DNA of 64,000 nt, taken from NCBI RefSeq assembly GCF_000607165.1, contig NZ_JFZG01000025.1, positions 62,001-126,000 of the forward strand, written 5' to 3'. The notes below the pieces were generated by a model, which searched no databases, was not told the DNA's origin, and was given only the letters and a program-made list of their open reading frames with translations. Positions 1-9,521 of this stretch are shown piece after piece. Source of the DNA: Ralstonia pickettii (GTDB lineage: Bacteria > Pseudomonadota > Gammaproteobacteria > Burkholderiales > Burkholderiaceae). Made by a program: the position numbers and the translations under genes. The number at the start of each line of letters is the position of its first letter. Positions within the stretch are counted from its first letter, which is position 1.

Positions 1-480
1 CATGGACTTGTCACGTGATTAGTGTTGGTGTTTGACGGAATGCGCATACGACGTATCGCGGCACCAGCCAAGCCCTACGCGTTCAAAGCCGCGATGCTGG
101 CGTGTCGGTCTTGCGCGGAAGCTTCTTCAATGTTGACGACAGCGACGGTGGCCGTTCATCAGACCCATTCTAGGTACGCTCCAGGCCGGCCTTTTGCGCT
201 AGCTCAAGGGGCTGGCCTATGTAATCGACATGTAATGAGGGCGCGAGGAAATCGCGATGGCATTCGCCATGCACGGGACACTGGCGCTTTGGACAGCGGA
301 CAGCTCGGGGAGGCGTAATCGTGGGACCGAGATCCAAGCAGAAGCTACAGGAGGCTGCAATTGCGCCTGACTCGGGCCTCGTTTTGGATGGCGCGCAGTA
401 CAAGTGGCTGCGCTGTTTGCCCGAAAGGCGTACACCTTGGGTACGCTAGTGTGAATGCGCGCTCGTCGGCCGGCGTTCGA
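1..480. other. Left edge, no recognisable gene
   Basis: No reading frame here has a recognisable domain, signal sequence or good ribosome binding site. A 43-codon frame opens with GTG at 321 and stops at 449. It reads like the tail of a basic protein, but I cannot place it in a family; it may be a relic. The copS stop codon at 481 marks the right boundary. Confidence 0.5.
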
Positions 481-1878
481 TCAAGCCAGGGCTTCAGCGT
501 TTTCGGCGGGGTGGGGCAATCGGATGGAGAAACGAGTGCGTCCGTCGACGCGGGCCACGGCAATGGTGCCGCCGTGTGCCACAACAATCGCCTTGGTGAT
601 GGCCAGTCCGAGGCCGGAGCTTTCAGACTCAGGTCGTGCGCGCGACTTATCCGCCCGGAAGAAGCGCTCAAAGATGAGCGGTAGGAGATGCGGGGCAATC
701 TCGTTACCGTCGTTGTCTACCGAGATCACGACGCCTTCGCGCTCAGCGCTGACCGAGACGGTCACGTGGCCGCGTCGCGGTGTATAGCGAATCGCGTTGG
801 ATAGCAAATTGCTCAACGCGCGGCGCAGCATAAGACGGTCACCCATGACGTGGCCATCCCCACGTAATTCGAGCTGAACGCCCTTGTCTTCGGCGAGCGC
901 GTCATAGAACTCAAACAACGCGCGGATCTCGTCGGCGACGCGAATGTTCTCAGCGCTCGGCAAGGTCAGGCTGTGCTCCATCTTGGCGAGATACAGCATG
1001 TCGGACACCATGCGTGCCAGGCGTTGGAGTTCTTCGGCATTGGACGTCAGCACATCCCGGTACTTGGTGCCTTCGCGGGGCTGCGAGAGCACAACTTCCG
1101 TCTGTGTGAGCAGGTTGGTGATGGGCGTGCGCAGTTCGTGTGCAATGTCGGTCGAGAAGTCCGAAAGCCGGCGGAAGTCGTTCTGTAGCCGCTCCAGCAT
1201 GGCGTTCAGGGTGGCGGCCAGATCGGCCACTTCTTCTGGAACGGTTTCAACCGGCATGCGCTCGTCAAGCTTGTCGGCCGTCACTATGCGCGCTCGCGAA
1301 GCCATCGTGCGCAGTGGCGCCAGTCCTCGGCGTGCAGCCCACCATCCGAACAAGCCAGAGGCCAGTACTGCTACCGCGATGTAGAAGGTCAACGTACCGC
1401 GGAACGTATGGAGAAAATGGGCATGGATGTCGGTGTTGATGCCCAACAGGATGTCCAGGACGCCCGATGAACCATCATGCAGCGGGATGACCGCGTGCAT
1501 GCCCCGATACTGCTGGCCGCCTTGCTCCCAGACTAGGGCGTCGGCGTTACGACGTCGCTGCGCCAAAGCTTGCGCCGCAGCCTGGAAATCAAAGTCCTGA
1601 GTCTCATACAGGATGTGTCGATCCGGACCTTGGATGCGGGCAACGAGATCGGTGCGATGTTGCAGCGCTTCACGGATGCGTTCTGGCACCTGCGGGGCCG
1701 GGCTCGACTCGACGATCTTCTGGATGACGCTGACGTTCTCACGCAGCGCGGTGTAGTCCTCAACCGCGAAGTGCTGATCCATCGCCAGCGCAATCACAAT
1801 GCCCAGTCCCAGCAGGACGGCGGCTGAGCACAGCGAGAAGTACGCGGTCAGCCGTGTAGTCAGCGAGAATTGCCCCAT
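481..1878 (-). CDS. copS: Heavy-metal sensor histidine kinase CopS
   Basis: Inner-membrane sensor kinase of the CusS/CopS family, about 465 residues. A first membrane helix (about residues 15-34) and a second (about 163-182) enclose a periplasmic sensor loop; a HAMP region follows. The dimerisation box reads DIAHELRTP with the phospho-acceptor His near residue 247. N, G1 (DNDGNEI) and G2 (SGLGLAI) boxes of the ATPase follow. The ATG at 1878 overlaps the copR stop (TGATG), showing translational coupling; a TTG one codon upstream is an alternative start. It is expected to sense periplasmic copper and phosphorylate CopR. The family is certain; copper specificity is inferred from the divergent copABCD. 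Confidence 0.93.
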   Translation of the reverse strand: MGQFSLTTRLTAYFSLCSAAVLLGLGIVIALAMDQHFAVEDYTALRENVSVIQKIVESSPAPQVPERIREALQHRTDLVARIQGPDRHILYETQDFDFQAAAQALAQRRRNADALVWEQGGQQYRGMHAVIPLHDGSSGVLDILLGINTDIHAHFLHTFRGTLTFYIAVAVLASGLFGWWAARRGLAPLRTMASRARIVTADKLDERMPVETVPEEVADLAATLNAMLERLQNDFRRLSDFSTDIAHELRTPITNLLTQTEVVLSQPREGTKYRDVLTSNAEELQRLARMVSDMLYLAKMEHSLTLPSAENIRVADEIRALFEFYDALAEDKGVQLELRGDGHVMGDRLMLRRALSNLLSNAIRYTPRRGHVTVSVSAEREGVVISVDNDGNEIAPHLLPLIFERFFRADKSRARPESESSGLGLAITKAIVVAHGGTIAVARVDGRTRFSIRLPHPAENAEALA

Positions 1879-2564
1879 CAAGCCGCTTCCTCGGGGTCTT
1901 CGAGCACATAGCCCATGCCGCGCACCGTGTGGATCAGCTTGGGCTCGAAGTCGTCGTCGATCTTCGCGCGCAGGCGCCGAATGGCGACGTCGATCACGTT
2001 GGTATCGCTATCGAAGTTCATGTCCCAGACTTGGGAGGCGATCAGCGAGCGCGGCAGAACCTCGCCACTGCGGCGCGCGAGCAGCTCAAGCAGGGAGAAC
2101 TCCTTGCTTGTGAGCGGAATTTTTTGTCCACCTCGTGACGCACGGCGACGGGCCAGATCCAAGACGAGATCGGCCACCTGGATGCGATCGGCCGCGACGG
2201 CGCCGGTTCCGCGGCGCAACAGCGTGCGTACCCGAGCCAACAGCTCGGCAAACGCGAATGGCTTGACGAGATAGTCATCGGCGCCCATCTCCAGCCCCTT
2301 GACGCGATCCGCGACGCTATCGCGCGCTGTCAGAAACAGCACCGGCACTGTCTGTTCTGATGCCCGCAAGGACTGGACGATCTGCCAGCCATCGACATCG
2401 GGCAGCATCACGTCGAGCACCAGGAGGTCGTAGTCGCCGGTCATGGCCAGGTGCAGGCCGTCGATGCCGCTGCGGGCCAGATCCACCACGAAGCCGGCTT
2501 CCGTGAGGCCTTGTTGAAGGTATTCCCCCGTTTTGGGTTCGTCCTCGACGACTAATAGCTTCAT
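1878..2564 (-). CDS. copR: Copper response regulator CopR (OmpR family)
   Basis: A 228-residue two-domain transcription factor. The receiver domain has the acidic pair near residues 8-9, the phospho-accepting Asp at about 51 (LVLDVMLPD) and the conserved Lys in DDYLVKPF. The C-terminal half is an OmpR/PhoB winged helix, ending with the typical IRRLRAKID and VRGMGY segments. Length is standard for the CusR/CopR group. It is co-transcribed with copS, which overlaps its stop, and is divergent from copA, so it probably binds the shared 175-bp promoter region. Confidence 0.95.
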   Translation of the reverse strand: MKLLVVEDEPKTGEYLQQGLTEAGFVVDLARSGIDGLHLAMTGDYDLLVLDVMLPDVDGWQIVQSLRASEQTVPVLFLTARDSVADRVKGLEMGADDYLVKPFAFAELLARVRTLLRRGTGAVAADRIQVADLVLDLARRRASRGGQKIPLTSKEFSLLELLARRSGEVLPRSLIASQVWDMNFDSDTNVIDVAIRRLRAKIDDDFEPKLIHTVRGMGYVLEDPEEAA

Positions 2565-2639
2565 AGCGCGCCCAAATCACTTTTTGTTGCGGATACGTGG
2601 GCTGTAGAGTACCGCGCTGCAGGCAAGATCACACGAACA

Positions 2640-2664
2640 TGACCGATTTGTAATGTTTCGGTCA
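2640..2664. promoter_or_regulatory. Inverted repeat, putative CopR operator
   Basis: Two perfect 7-bp arms, TGACCGA (2640-2646) and TCGGTCA (2658-2664), flank the 11-bp spacer TTTGTAATGTT. Symmetry partly extends outward. The site lies midway between the divergent copR and copA starts. Operators of CopR/CusR-type regulators are typically short inverted repeats in this position. Assignment to CopR is inferred from location, not from a matched consensus. Confidence 0.5.
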
Positions 2665-2738
2665 GGTGCGGGTAGCCTAGTGCTGGGTAGTCTGCACGCA
2701 GCTTTCAGCGTCGAACATTACGTAAGGAACATTCGATC

Positions 2739-4571
2739 ATGCGCAGCAATCGTGCATCCGGCCTCCTACTACCGAACCTGCCACGTCGCCGGTTTGTGCA
2801 AGGTTTGGCCGCCGGCGGAGTGATTGCCGGTCTGGGGCTGGGTGGCTTCACTTCATCGCTGGCGGCACAGGCCTCGTCCACCGCGTTGGGTACCGCTCCG
2901 GTGCTGCGCGGCACCGAATTCGACCTGGTGATCGACGAGACGCCGGTCAACTACACCGGCAAGCCAGCAATGGCGACCACGATCAATGGCATGCTGCCTG
3001 GCCCCACGCTACGCTGGCGCGAGGGCGACACTGTCACCCTGCGTGTTACCAATCGCCTGCGGGCGCCGACATCGATCCACTGGCACGGCATCATCCTGCC
3101 GTTCGAGATGGACGGCGTGCCCGGTATCAGTTTCCATGGCATCCCGCCCGGTGAGACCTTCACGTATCGGTTCAAGGTCCAGCAAAGCGGCAGTTACTGG
3201 TATCACTCGCACTCGGGCTTCCAGGAGATGACCGGCGTGTACGGCGGCCTCATCATCGACGCTGCCGATGGAGACCCAATCCGCGCCGATCGCGACCATA
3301 CCGTCCTGCTGTCGGACTGGACCGACGAAGACCCCATGCGGGTCCTCTCCAAGCTCAAAACGCAGAGCGATTACTACAACTACCATCGGCCCACGGTGGT
3401 GGACTTCTTCCGTGACGTCTCCAACGACGGCTGGAAGGCGGCCATGGACAAGCGCTCCATGTGGAACCAGATGCGCATGAGCCCGACGGATCTGGCAGAC
3501 CTCTCCGCTGCTACGCTCACGTATCTGACCAATGGCGTTACCCCTGCCGGTAACTGGACGGGGTTGTTCTCGCCGGGCGAGACGGTGCGGTTGCGCTTTA
3601 TCAACGGGTCAGGCAACACCTTCTACGACGTCCGCATTCCCGGGTTGAAGCTCAAGGTTGTGCAGGTCGACGGACAAAACATCGAACCGGTCACGGTGGA
3701 CGAGTTTCGCTTCGGCCCCGGCGAAACGTGCGATGTGCTCGTGTCACCTAAGGACGACGCCTACACCATCTTCTCGCAGTCGATGGACCGGTCCGGATAC
3801 GCACGCGGCACGCTGGCAGTTCGCCAAGGTTTGCAGGCGGCAGTTCCCGCGCTCGACAAGGTCGAGTGGCTGTCCATGGCGGACATGATGGGAGACATGG
3901 GCGGCATGGGCGGCATGGACCATGGCGGCATGCAGATGATGGGCGACAGCGGCGGCATGACCATGATGGACTCCGGTGAGATGACCATGATGGACCATGG
4001 TCAGCACGCGGAGGCTGCTGGCGCAGCGGACAGCTTGAAGGTGCCAAGCAAGAAAGCCCGGCACGCACGTACGGAATACGGCCCGAGTACGGACATGCGT
4101 GTTGACACGGCCCGTACCAATCTTGATGACCCGGGGATTGGGCTGCGCAACAACGGGCGACGCGTTCTCGTGCTCGCCGACATGCACACCATCGGCGGCC
4201 CCATGGACAAGCGCGGCCCGCAACGCGAAGTGGAACTGCACCTCACGGGCAACATGGAACGCTACACGTGGTCATTTGACGGCGTGGAGTTCGGCAAGTC
4301 GACGCCGGTGCATTTCCGCTACGGCGAACGGCTGCGTGTCATCCTTCACAACGACACGATGATGACGCACCCGATGCACCTGCACGGCATGTGGAGTGAG
4401 TTGGAAGCGCCAGACGGCACGTTCCAGGCGCGTCGACACACAATCCCGGTCCAGCCTGCCCAACGGATCAGCTTTCTTGTCACGGCGGATGCACTCGGCC
4501 GCTGGGCGTGGCACTGCCATTTGATGCTGCACATGGATGCGGGCATGTTCCGCGAAGTGGTGGTGGCCTGA
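2739..4571 (+). CDS. copA: CopA multicopper oxidase, periplasmic copper resistance
   Basis: A 610-residue three-domain multicopper oxidase that oxidises or binds Cu(I) in the periplasm. It begins with a twin-arginine signal (RRRF near residues 16-19), as expected for export of a folded copper enzyme. Copper ligands are visible as HWH (about 114-116), HSH (156-158), a C-terminal HPMHLHG (about 544-550) and WHCHLMLHMDAGM (about 590-602). Between domains 2 and 3 is a Met-rich stretch (about 385-430) of repeated MGGM, GGM and MMD units that probably binds Cu(I). The ATG is preceded by AAGGA about 10 bases away. First gene of copABCD; its stop overlaps the copB start. Confidence 0.96.
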   Translation: MRSNRASGLLLPNLPRRRFVQGLAAGGVIAGLGLGGFTSSLAAQASSTALGTAPVLRGTEFDLVIDETPVNYTGKPAMATTINGMLPGPTLRWREGDTVTLRVTNRLRAPTSIHWHGIILPFEMDGVPGISFHGIPPGETFTYRFKVQQSGSYWYHSHSGFQEMTGVYGGLIIDAADGDPIRADRDHTVLLSDWTDEDPMRVLSKLKTQSDYYNYHRPTVVDFFRDVSNDGWKAAMDKRSMWNQMRMSPTDLADLSAATLTYLTNGVTPAGNWTGLFSPGETVRLRFINGSGNTFYDVRIPGLKLKVVQVDGQNIEPVTVDEFRFGPGETCDVLVSPKDDAYTIFSQSMDRSGYARGTLAVRQGLQAAVPALDKVEWLSMADMMGDMGGMGGMDHGGMQMMGDSGGMTMMDSGEMTMMDHGQHAEAAGAADSLKVPSKKARHARTEYGPSTDMRVDTARTNLDDPGIGLRNNGRRVLVLADMHTIGGPMDKRGPQREVELHLTGNMERYTWSFDGVEFGKSTPVHFRYGERLRVILHNDTMMTHPMHLHGMWSELEAPDGTFQARRHTIPVQPAQRISFLVTADALGRWAWHCHLMLHMDAGMFREVVVA

Positions 4572-5548
4572 TGCTCGACTTTCACAACAGACCGATCATG
4601 CGCAAGCACGCAAAGGCACTATTGACGGTAGCGCTGGCCATCGCCGGTATCGGTGCCGCGTCGGCCCAGGACATCCAACTGATGAATGGGGAGACCGCGC
4701 CAGCATCGCAATCCGAACATCAGGGCATGGACCACGGCTCGATGCAGGGGATGGATCACGGTTCCGCGCAAGGCATGGACCATGGCAGTATGAAGATGCA
4801 AGGCGGCTCGGCACCGGCGGACGCCCGCGACCCTGACGCCTATTCGGGCGGCTACCAACTGGGCAGCGGCAAGTACGCGCTGGGTGACCCCCGCCACGCC
4901 ATGATGATGGCGGACGAACACAACTTCGGATCGGTGCTGGTGGACCGGTTGGAGTGGGTGCACGGCAGCGATGCCAATGCAACGGCCTACGAGCTGCAGG
5001 CCCGTTTCGGCAGCGTGTATAACAAGGCTGTCCTCAAAGCTGAGGGCGACGTCTCGAAAGGACGCTTCGAGGAAGCACGCACCGAGCTTCTTTGGAGCCA
5101 TGCCGTGGCAACATTCTGGGATACCCAACTCGGGATTCGGAATGACACAGGCTTCGGCCGCCCTGCGCGCAACTGGGCGGCATTCGGGGTGCAAGGCTTG
5201 GCCCCGTACTGGTTTGATGTCGAAGCGACGGCCTATGTCGGAAACAGCGGCCGCACGGCATTGCGCCTGTCCGGTGATTACGAACTGCTGCTGACGCAGC
5301 GGCTGATTCTGCAGCCGCGCATCGAAGCCAACTTCTACGGCAAGCGGGACCCAGATCTCGCCATTGGTAGCGGGCTGTCCAACGCGACGGTCGGCGTGCG
5401 CCTGCGCTATGAGTTCAGCCGTCAGTTTGCCCCCTATATCGGTATTGAGCGCAGCCAAGCATTTGGCAGTACAGCCAACATGATTGAGGCAGCCGGTGGG
5501 CGCCGTGGCGACACGCGCTTTGTGGCCGGTGTGCGCCTCTGGTTCTAA
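4571..5548 (+). CDS. copB: CopB outer-membrane copper resistance protein
   Basis: About 325 residues. It has a Sec signal peptide, then a linker of repeated GMDHGSM units (copper-binding Met/His repeats), then a C-terminal beta-barrel of roughly 220 residues with alternating aromatic and hydrophobic strands ending in a terminal Phe (VRLWF), typical of outer-membrane proteins. The ATG at 4571 overlaps the copA stop (TGATG). The internal ATG at 4598 starts the signal peptide more tightly and is an equally possible start. It is thought to sequester or export copper at the outer membrane with CopA. Confidence 0.93.
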   Translation: MLDFHNRPIMRKHAKALLTVALAIAGIGAASAQDIQLMNGETAPASQSEHQGMDHGSMQGMDHGSAQGMDHGSMKMQGGSAPADARDPDAYSGGYQLGSGKYALGDPRHAMMMADEHNFGSVLVDRLEWVHGSDANATAYELQARFGSVYNKAVLKAEGDVSKGRFEEARTELLWSHAVATFWDTQLGIRNDTGFGRPARNWAAFGVQGLAPYWFDVEATAYVGNSGRTALRLSGDYELLLTQRLILQPRIEANFYGKRDPDLAIGSGLSNATVGVRLRYEFSRQFAPYIGIERSQAFGSTANMIEAAGGRRGDTRFVAGVRLWF

Positions 5549-5586
5549 TTTTCTCCTCCCAACCTCCCCAACAAAAAAGGCGCCCT

Positions 5587-5973
5587 ATGTTCACCTCTCG
5601 TTTTGCTACCAAGGCCATCATCGGCACCTCCATGGCACTTCTGGCATCGGCCGCGTTCGCGCATCCGAAGCTTGTCTCCTCGACGCCAGCAGACAAAGCG
5701 GAAGTTGCCGCGCCTGCCAAGATCGAACTGCATTTCTCCGAAACGCTTATGCCGCAATTTTCGGGCGCGAACCTTGTGATGACGGGCATGCCTGGCATGA
5801 CCGACCATGCTCCGATGAAGGTGGCCACCAAAGTCTCGGGCGGCGAAGATGGCAAGACCATGGTCATTACGCCCACGCAGCCGTTGTCGGCAGGAACGTA
5901 CCGCGTCGATTGGCGTGCCGTGTCGTCGGACACACACAACGTGAACGGCAACTTCTCGTTCCAAGTGAAGTAA
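5587..5973 (+). CDS. copC: CopC periplasmic copper-binding protein
   Basis: A 128-residue CopC-family protein. A Sec signal (about residues 1-25, ending AFA) leaves a mature N-terminal His (HPKLVSSTPAD), the conserved CopC start that supplies a Cu(II) ligand. The DTHNVNGNFSF motif near the C-terminus is the other family signature. A short Met segment (MTGMPGMTDHAPM) could bind Cu(I). AAGG lies 6 bases before the ATG. It likely carries periplasmic copper to CopD, whose gene begins 4 bases after this stop. Confidence 0.95.
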   Translation: MFTSRFATKAIIGTSMALLASAAFAHPKLVSSTPADKAEVAAPAKIELHFSETLMPQFSGANLVMTGMPGMTDHAPMKVATKVSGGEDGKTMVITPTQPLSAGTYRVDWRAVSSDTHNVNGNFSFQVK

Positions 5974-5977
5974 GCCG

Positions 5978-6907
5978 ATGCCAGATGATTGGCTGGTAGT
6001 CGCGCTGCGGTTTGCGCTCTACCTCGATTTGATGGTGTTGTTCGGGGTGCCGCTGTTCAGCTTACACGCCATGCGGCCGGATGACCGGACTTCGGCGCTG
6101 GCGTGGAAGTACGTCCGCATTGTGGGCTTGGCCGCCGTGCTCGGTATCGGTCTGTCGCTTGTCAGCATGGTGATGATGGCCAAGACGATGACCGGGGCCA
6201 GCGAATATGCCGAGCTGACTGCCCACGTCTTCGGCATGATCATGACGGGCACATCGGTCGGTTTGGCATGGACGGCGCGCATCGTGGTCCTATTGGCTGC
6301 GCTTGCCCTGATTGCCGCGCTGCGCACACGTCCCGCGCTGCGGTTCGGCGCGTTGGCAGCGCTCGGCGCCGTTGCGCTGGCGACGGTCGCTTGGGCCGGT
6401 CACGGTGCGATGGACGACGGTACGCGAGGCGGGCTGCATCTCGCCTCGGACATCGCGCATTTGCTGGCAGCCGGCGCATGGGTCGGAGCATTGTTTGCCT
6501 TCGTCGTTCTCTCGAACGGCGCGCGCGGTGCCTCATCCGAAGTCGCCGATTTGCTGGGTCGCGCTTCGAACGGCTTTGCCCACATTGGCACGGTGATCGT
6601 CGCCACCCTGGTGCTGACCGGGGCGATCAATTACCTGCTGATCGTCGGCCCCACGGCAGACGGCTTACTGACCACGGCCTACGGTGGCCTATTGGTCGCG
6701 AAGCTGGCGTTGTTCGCACTGATGTTGGTTCTAGCTGCGGCCAACCGGTATCGGTTAAGTCCGCGTCTTGCAGGAGCGCTGAAGGATGGCAATCACGCTG
6801 AAGCTGTGGCAGCCCTGCGCCAGAGCCTGCTCACTGAGACCTGCCTGGCCATATTGATTCTTGCTCTGGTAGCCTGGCTGGGAGTGCTGTCTCCCGCGGG
6901 AACCTGA
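5978..6907 (+). CDS. copD: CopD inner-membrane copper transport protein
   Basis: A 309-residue integral membrane protein with about eight predicted helices. CopD-family features include the ATVAWAGHG and LHLASDIAHLLAAGAWVGAL segments, in which His residues within or beside helices are candidate copper ligands. Family members work with CopC to move copper into the cytoplasm, so in excess they can sensitise cells. It directly follows copC, matching the canonical copABCD order. Confidence 0.93.
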   Translation: MPDDWLVVALRFALYLDLMVLFGVPLFSLHAMRPDDRTSALAWKYVRIVGLAAVLGIGLSLVSMVMMAKTMTGASEYAELTAHVFGMIMTGTSVGLAWTARIVVLLAALALIAALRTRPALRFGALAALGAVALATVAWAGHGAMDDGTRGGLHLASDIAHLLAAGAWVGALFAFVVLSNGARGASSEVADLLGRASNGFAHIGTVIVATLVLTGAINYLLIVGPTADGLLTTAYGGLLVAKLALFALMLVLAAANRYRLSPRLAGALKDGNHAEAVAALRQSLLTETCLAILILALVAWLGVLSPAGT

Positions 6908-6929
6908 CACCTTCTTGTTCTATGACGCT

Positions 6930-7418
6930 ATGACCACGACCTCGCAAGCCAAACCGCTGTCCCGAACGAGGCGGACTTTTGCACTCGGCCTGGCGCTCCT
7001 GCCGGCCATCGCTTTCGCGCAGAAGTCGGCATCGAAACCTGTTGTGGAGGTTTGGAAGACGCCGACCTGCGGCTGCTGCAAAGATTGGCTCACGCATTTG
7101 CGCGACAACGGTTTCGATGTTGCCGCGCATGATGTCGAAGACACCGTTGCGGCCAGGAAAAGGGCGCAGATGCCCGAACGCTACGCCTCTTGCCACACGG
7201 GCATGGTTCAAGGGTATGCCTTGGAAGGCCATGTTCCAGCGCGTGAGATCAAACGGCTGCTGCGCGAGCGGCCGAAGGCGGTCGGCCTCGCGGTGCCGAG
7301 CATGCCGCTTGGCGCACCAGGAATGGATGGGCCTACCTATGGCGGACGGCGCATGGCGTACAACGTGCTGCTCATCGGCGCCGATGGCCAATCTACCGTG
7401 TATCAGGCATACGACTGA
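6930..7418 (+). CDS. DUF411 family periplasmic metal-binding protein
   Basis: About 162 residues from the ATG at 6930; an in-frame TTG lies at 6915. The N-terminus has a Tat-like basic pair (TRR) followed by a hydrophobic segment ending AFA, so export is likely. The mature part starts with VEVWKTPTCGCCKDW, whose CGCC cluster is the DUF411 signature, and contains CHTG further on, plus a Met/Gly/Pro-rich C-terminal part. DUF411 proteins sit beside copper and silver resistance genes and are presumed metal chaperones. Location behind copD supports a copper role; the biochemical function is not established. Confidence 0.85.
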   Translation: MTTTSQAKPLSRTRRTFALGLALLPAIAFAQKSASKPVVEVWKTPTCGCCKDWLTHLRDNGFDVAAHDVEDTVAARKRAQMPERYASCHTGMVQGYALEGHVPAREIKRLLRERPKAVGLAVPSMPLGAPGMDGPTYGGRRMAYNVLLIGADGQSTVYQAYD

Positions 7419-7496
7419 TCGACGGGACACTCAACGGAACCTGCGATGAGTGAGCCAGCAGAAGCGTTCGCACGCGTGGTGAAGTGAGGGGATTCG

Positions 7497-7691
7497 ATGA
7501 GAGGAATGTCTCCCACCGATCTGCCGGCCAGTATTCAAACGGCTATGGCGCTGGTTCTCATTGCCTGGATCGGCGTCTTGATCGGCTTTGCGTGGTATTT
7601 GCGCCGCAAACACGGTGCTGAGCGACGGTCGGCCGAGCGCAAGAGCCTGCGTGGACATCGGCCGTCAAATAAGCCACGCCGCCGCAAGTGA
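7497..7691 (+). CDS. Small single-pass membrane protein
   Basis: A 64-residue protein with one membrane helix (about residues 16-37) and a strongly basic tail rich in Arg and Lys. An AGGGG sequence lies 5 bases before the ATG, which supports translation. It follows the copper cluster on the same strand after a 78-bp gap and may belong to its transcript. No family is recognised. Confidence 0.55.
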   Translation: MRGMSPTDLPASIQTAMALVLIAWIGVLIGFAWYLRRKHGAERRSAERKSLRGHRPSNKPRRRK

Positions 7692-7760
7692 CCTTCGCGA
7701 TTCAGCTCCTTGGTCGCGCACCATTTCGAGGTTGATTGATTGGCCTTGCTTCGCCATTTT

Positions 7761-7994
7761 TCAGACGGGGTATGCGCTGATTGCACTTGCTGTGCGCGAG
7801 TTTGAAGCGCATGGGATCAAGTCGGAATATTTCCGTCGACCTTCGTGCAAGAAGCACGCCATCTTCCAAACTAGACGACCCGGATGACGTTCTCTGTGCT
7901 TAGTTTTTCCGAACCGTTCGGTGATTGGATCCAGTACCGCGTCATAGATCGCAATGAGGTCAGCCTTCGTCACGCGTTCCCAGTCTTCACTCAT
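7761..7994 (-). CDS. Small hypothetical protein
   Basis: A 77-residue frame starting MSEDWERVTKADL. The ATG at 7994 has AGGG six bases upstream. The same frame continues upstream to a TTG at 8066, which would add a signal-like segment, but that start lacks a ribosome binding site. The first half looks like a genuine soluble protein; the last 30 residues are low-quality and Ser/Ala-rich. It may be a truncated or decayed gene. No family is recognised. Confidence 0.35.
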   Translation of the reverse strand: MSEDWERVTKADLIAIYDAVLDPITERFGKTKHRERHPGRLVWKMACFLHEGRRKYSDLIPCASNSRTASAISAYPV

Positions 7995-8246
7995 GGTCTG
8001 CCCTATACAGTGCGGTGCGGTACCTAGGCCAAGTAGTAGAGCGGCGACGCTAACAAACCTTGGCAAGATGGTATCGGACTCTCGACTGGGGCAGAAGGCG
8101 CAAAGCGGTATCTGGACCCGAAAAGAGCTAGCGCGGATCGCGCTGTGTCGCGTTATGTAGAGAAGTGGAGCTCGTTTCGGCGGTGCGTCAGCTCACTTGA
8201 GCGCGGACAACGGGGAATGCCGTTGCTCGGCCGAGCGATACGCCGC

Positions 8247-8723
8247 TCATATTTGAAAAGGGGGCGTCTTGCGCTTGCGCCGTCCGATTGAGATGTGGAT
8301 CCACAGGGCGATGCACACCACCATGCCCGCTGACCAGTGCAACACTTCTGCACTTTGACGCACCAGTTCGCCATTGACGTAGTACAACGCATAACCTGTC
8401 AGTACCAACGCGATCGTCAGGATGACCAGCATTGCGCCAGCTGTGCGATTGCGCTGTCGCACCCACGCGTTGCGGATGTGCGGGCCCCACAGCATGCCGA
8501 ACAGATACAAGCTCATCATGGCGGCAGCGCCATGCAGCTTCATGCTCCACGCCAGCGCTAGCGTGCCGGTGTCGCTGCCTTCGTCGAGGAAATGCAGTGC
8601 GAGCCAGGCCAAGCCGGTGATGAAGAGCACAGCAAACACGCCATACACCATCCACCGCCGTCGGCGGCTCAGGCGAAACGCGCTCTCGCGCACATGGAGG
8701 GGAAAACGCGGAGAAACAGACAT
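8247..8723 (-). CDS. Four-helix membrane protein, possible b-type cytochrome
   Basis: A 158-residue protein with a basic N-terminus and four predicted helices. His residues lie at helix ends in KLHGAAAMM, PHIRNAW, VLHWSAGM and LWIHISIG, a spacing compatible with haem b or quinone-site roles, as in small cytochrome b561- or DUF4405-like proteins. It is the last gene of the leftward cluster with apbE (18-bp gap) and the FMN-binding protein. A membrane electron-transfer role is inferred from this context. Confidence 0.65.
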   Translation of the reverse strand: MSVSPRFPLHVRESAFRLSRRRRWMVYGVFAVLFITGLAWLALHFLDEGSDTGTLALAWSMKLHGAAAMMSLYLFGMLWGPHIRNAWVRQRNRTAGAMLVILTIALVLTGYALYYVNGELVRQSAEVLHWSAGMVVCIALWIHISIGRRKRKTPPFQI

Positions 8724-8741
8724 GGTCTACGAGGCAGCGAA

Positions 8742-9521
8742 TTAACCGGGCGAGTATACGGTGAACGCCGCACCGTACTGGGCAAGGAGCGGACTCGCGG
8801 CGTCGCCGGTGGCCAGCACGATTTTGGTCAGCGCATCGGCCAGCACGCAGGTGGGTGCCCGCACGGTTGCCCCCGCGAGAGCCGGAAGCGCGAGCCGGTC
8901 CGCGTTATGAATTCGGGATGGGCTATCGGGGCCTGCGCCAAGCCCGCCAGCACTGGAGGTGGCGAGCGCCGTATTGTCGAGGCGCACGGTTGCAGCGATC
9001 CGCGCCGCACTGCGTGGGTCACGTACCTGCACGGTGATCGGGCGGGCACCGTGGTGCCGCAGATCGCCACCTGCGTTGACGACTGCACTGTCTACCGCCA
9101 AGCCTCGCATCTTTTCAATTGCGCGATCGACGGCATATCCCTTGGCGATACCGCCCAGGTCCATCCGTGCGAACGTCTGCTTGCAAACGACATCGCCAGC
9201 AAAGGCGACAGGAAAACGCGTATCGGCCAGTTGCTCAGGTGTGCCAACCCGGCAATCGAATGCGCGCGCGGATGCGTCGTGCAAGGTGCAGGCCAAGCGC
9301 AGTACGGTCAACGTTCTTGGATCAACGCGCAGTCGTGTGCCCGGCACCGCGAGGTTGATCGCTTGCAGCTCGCTGTCTGCAGCATGAAAGCTCAGCAGCG
9401 CGTGAACGGCGGCAATCTCGTCGAACGCTGCCGCCACGGCGGCTTCGGCCTCCGGCCCTTCAGCCTGCACGTCGACCAGTGTGCCGAGCAACGGCCGCGC
9501 GCGCCTGCAAGTTGCGAGCAT
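8742..9521 (-). CDS. apbE: ApbE-family FAD:protein FMN transferase
   Basis: About 259 residues. It matches ApbE flavin transferases, which attach FMN from FAD to a Thr in target proteins using Mg2+. Visible features are RPLLGTLVDVQ at the N-terminus, DLGGIAKGYAVDRA (substrate/FAD-binding loop), NAGGDLRHHG, and the ADALTKIVLATG metal-binding segment near the C-terminus. The ATG at 9521 overlaps the stop of the upstream FMN-binding gene (ATGA), strongly suggesting that protein is its substrate. No lipobox or clear signal peptide is seen at this start. Confidence 0.9.
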   Translation of the reverse strand: MLATCRRARPLLGTLVDVQAEGPEAEAAVAAAFDEIAAVHALLSFHAADSELQAINLAVPGTRLRVDPRTLTVLRLACTLHDASARAFDCRVGTPEQLADTRFPVAFAGDVVCKQTFARMDLGGIAKGYAVDRAIEKMRGLAVDSAVVNAGGDLRHHGARPITVQVRDPRSAARIAATVRLDNTALATSSAGGLGAGPDSPSRIHNADRLALPALAGATVRAPTCVLADALTKIVLATGDAASPLLAQYGAAFTVYSPG

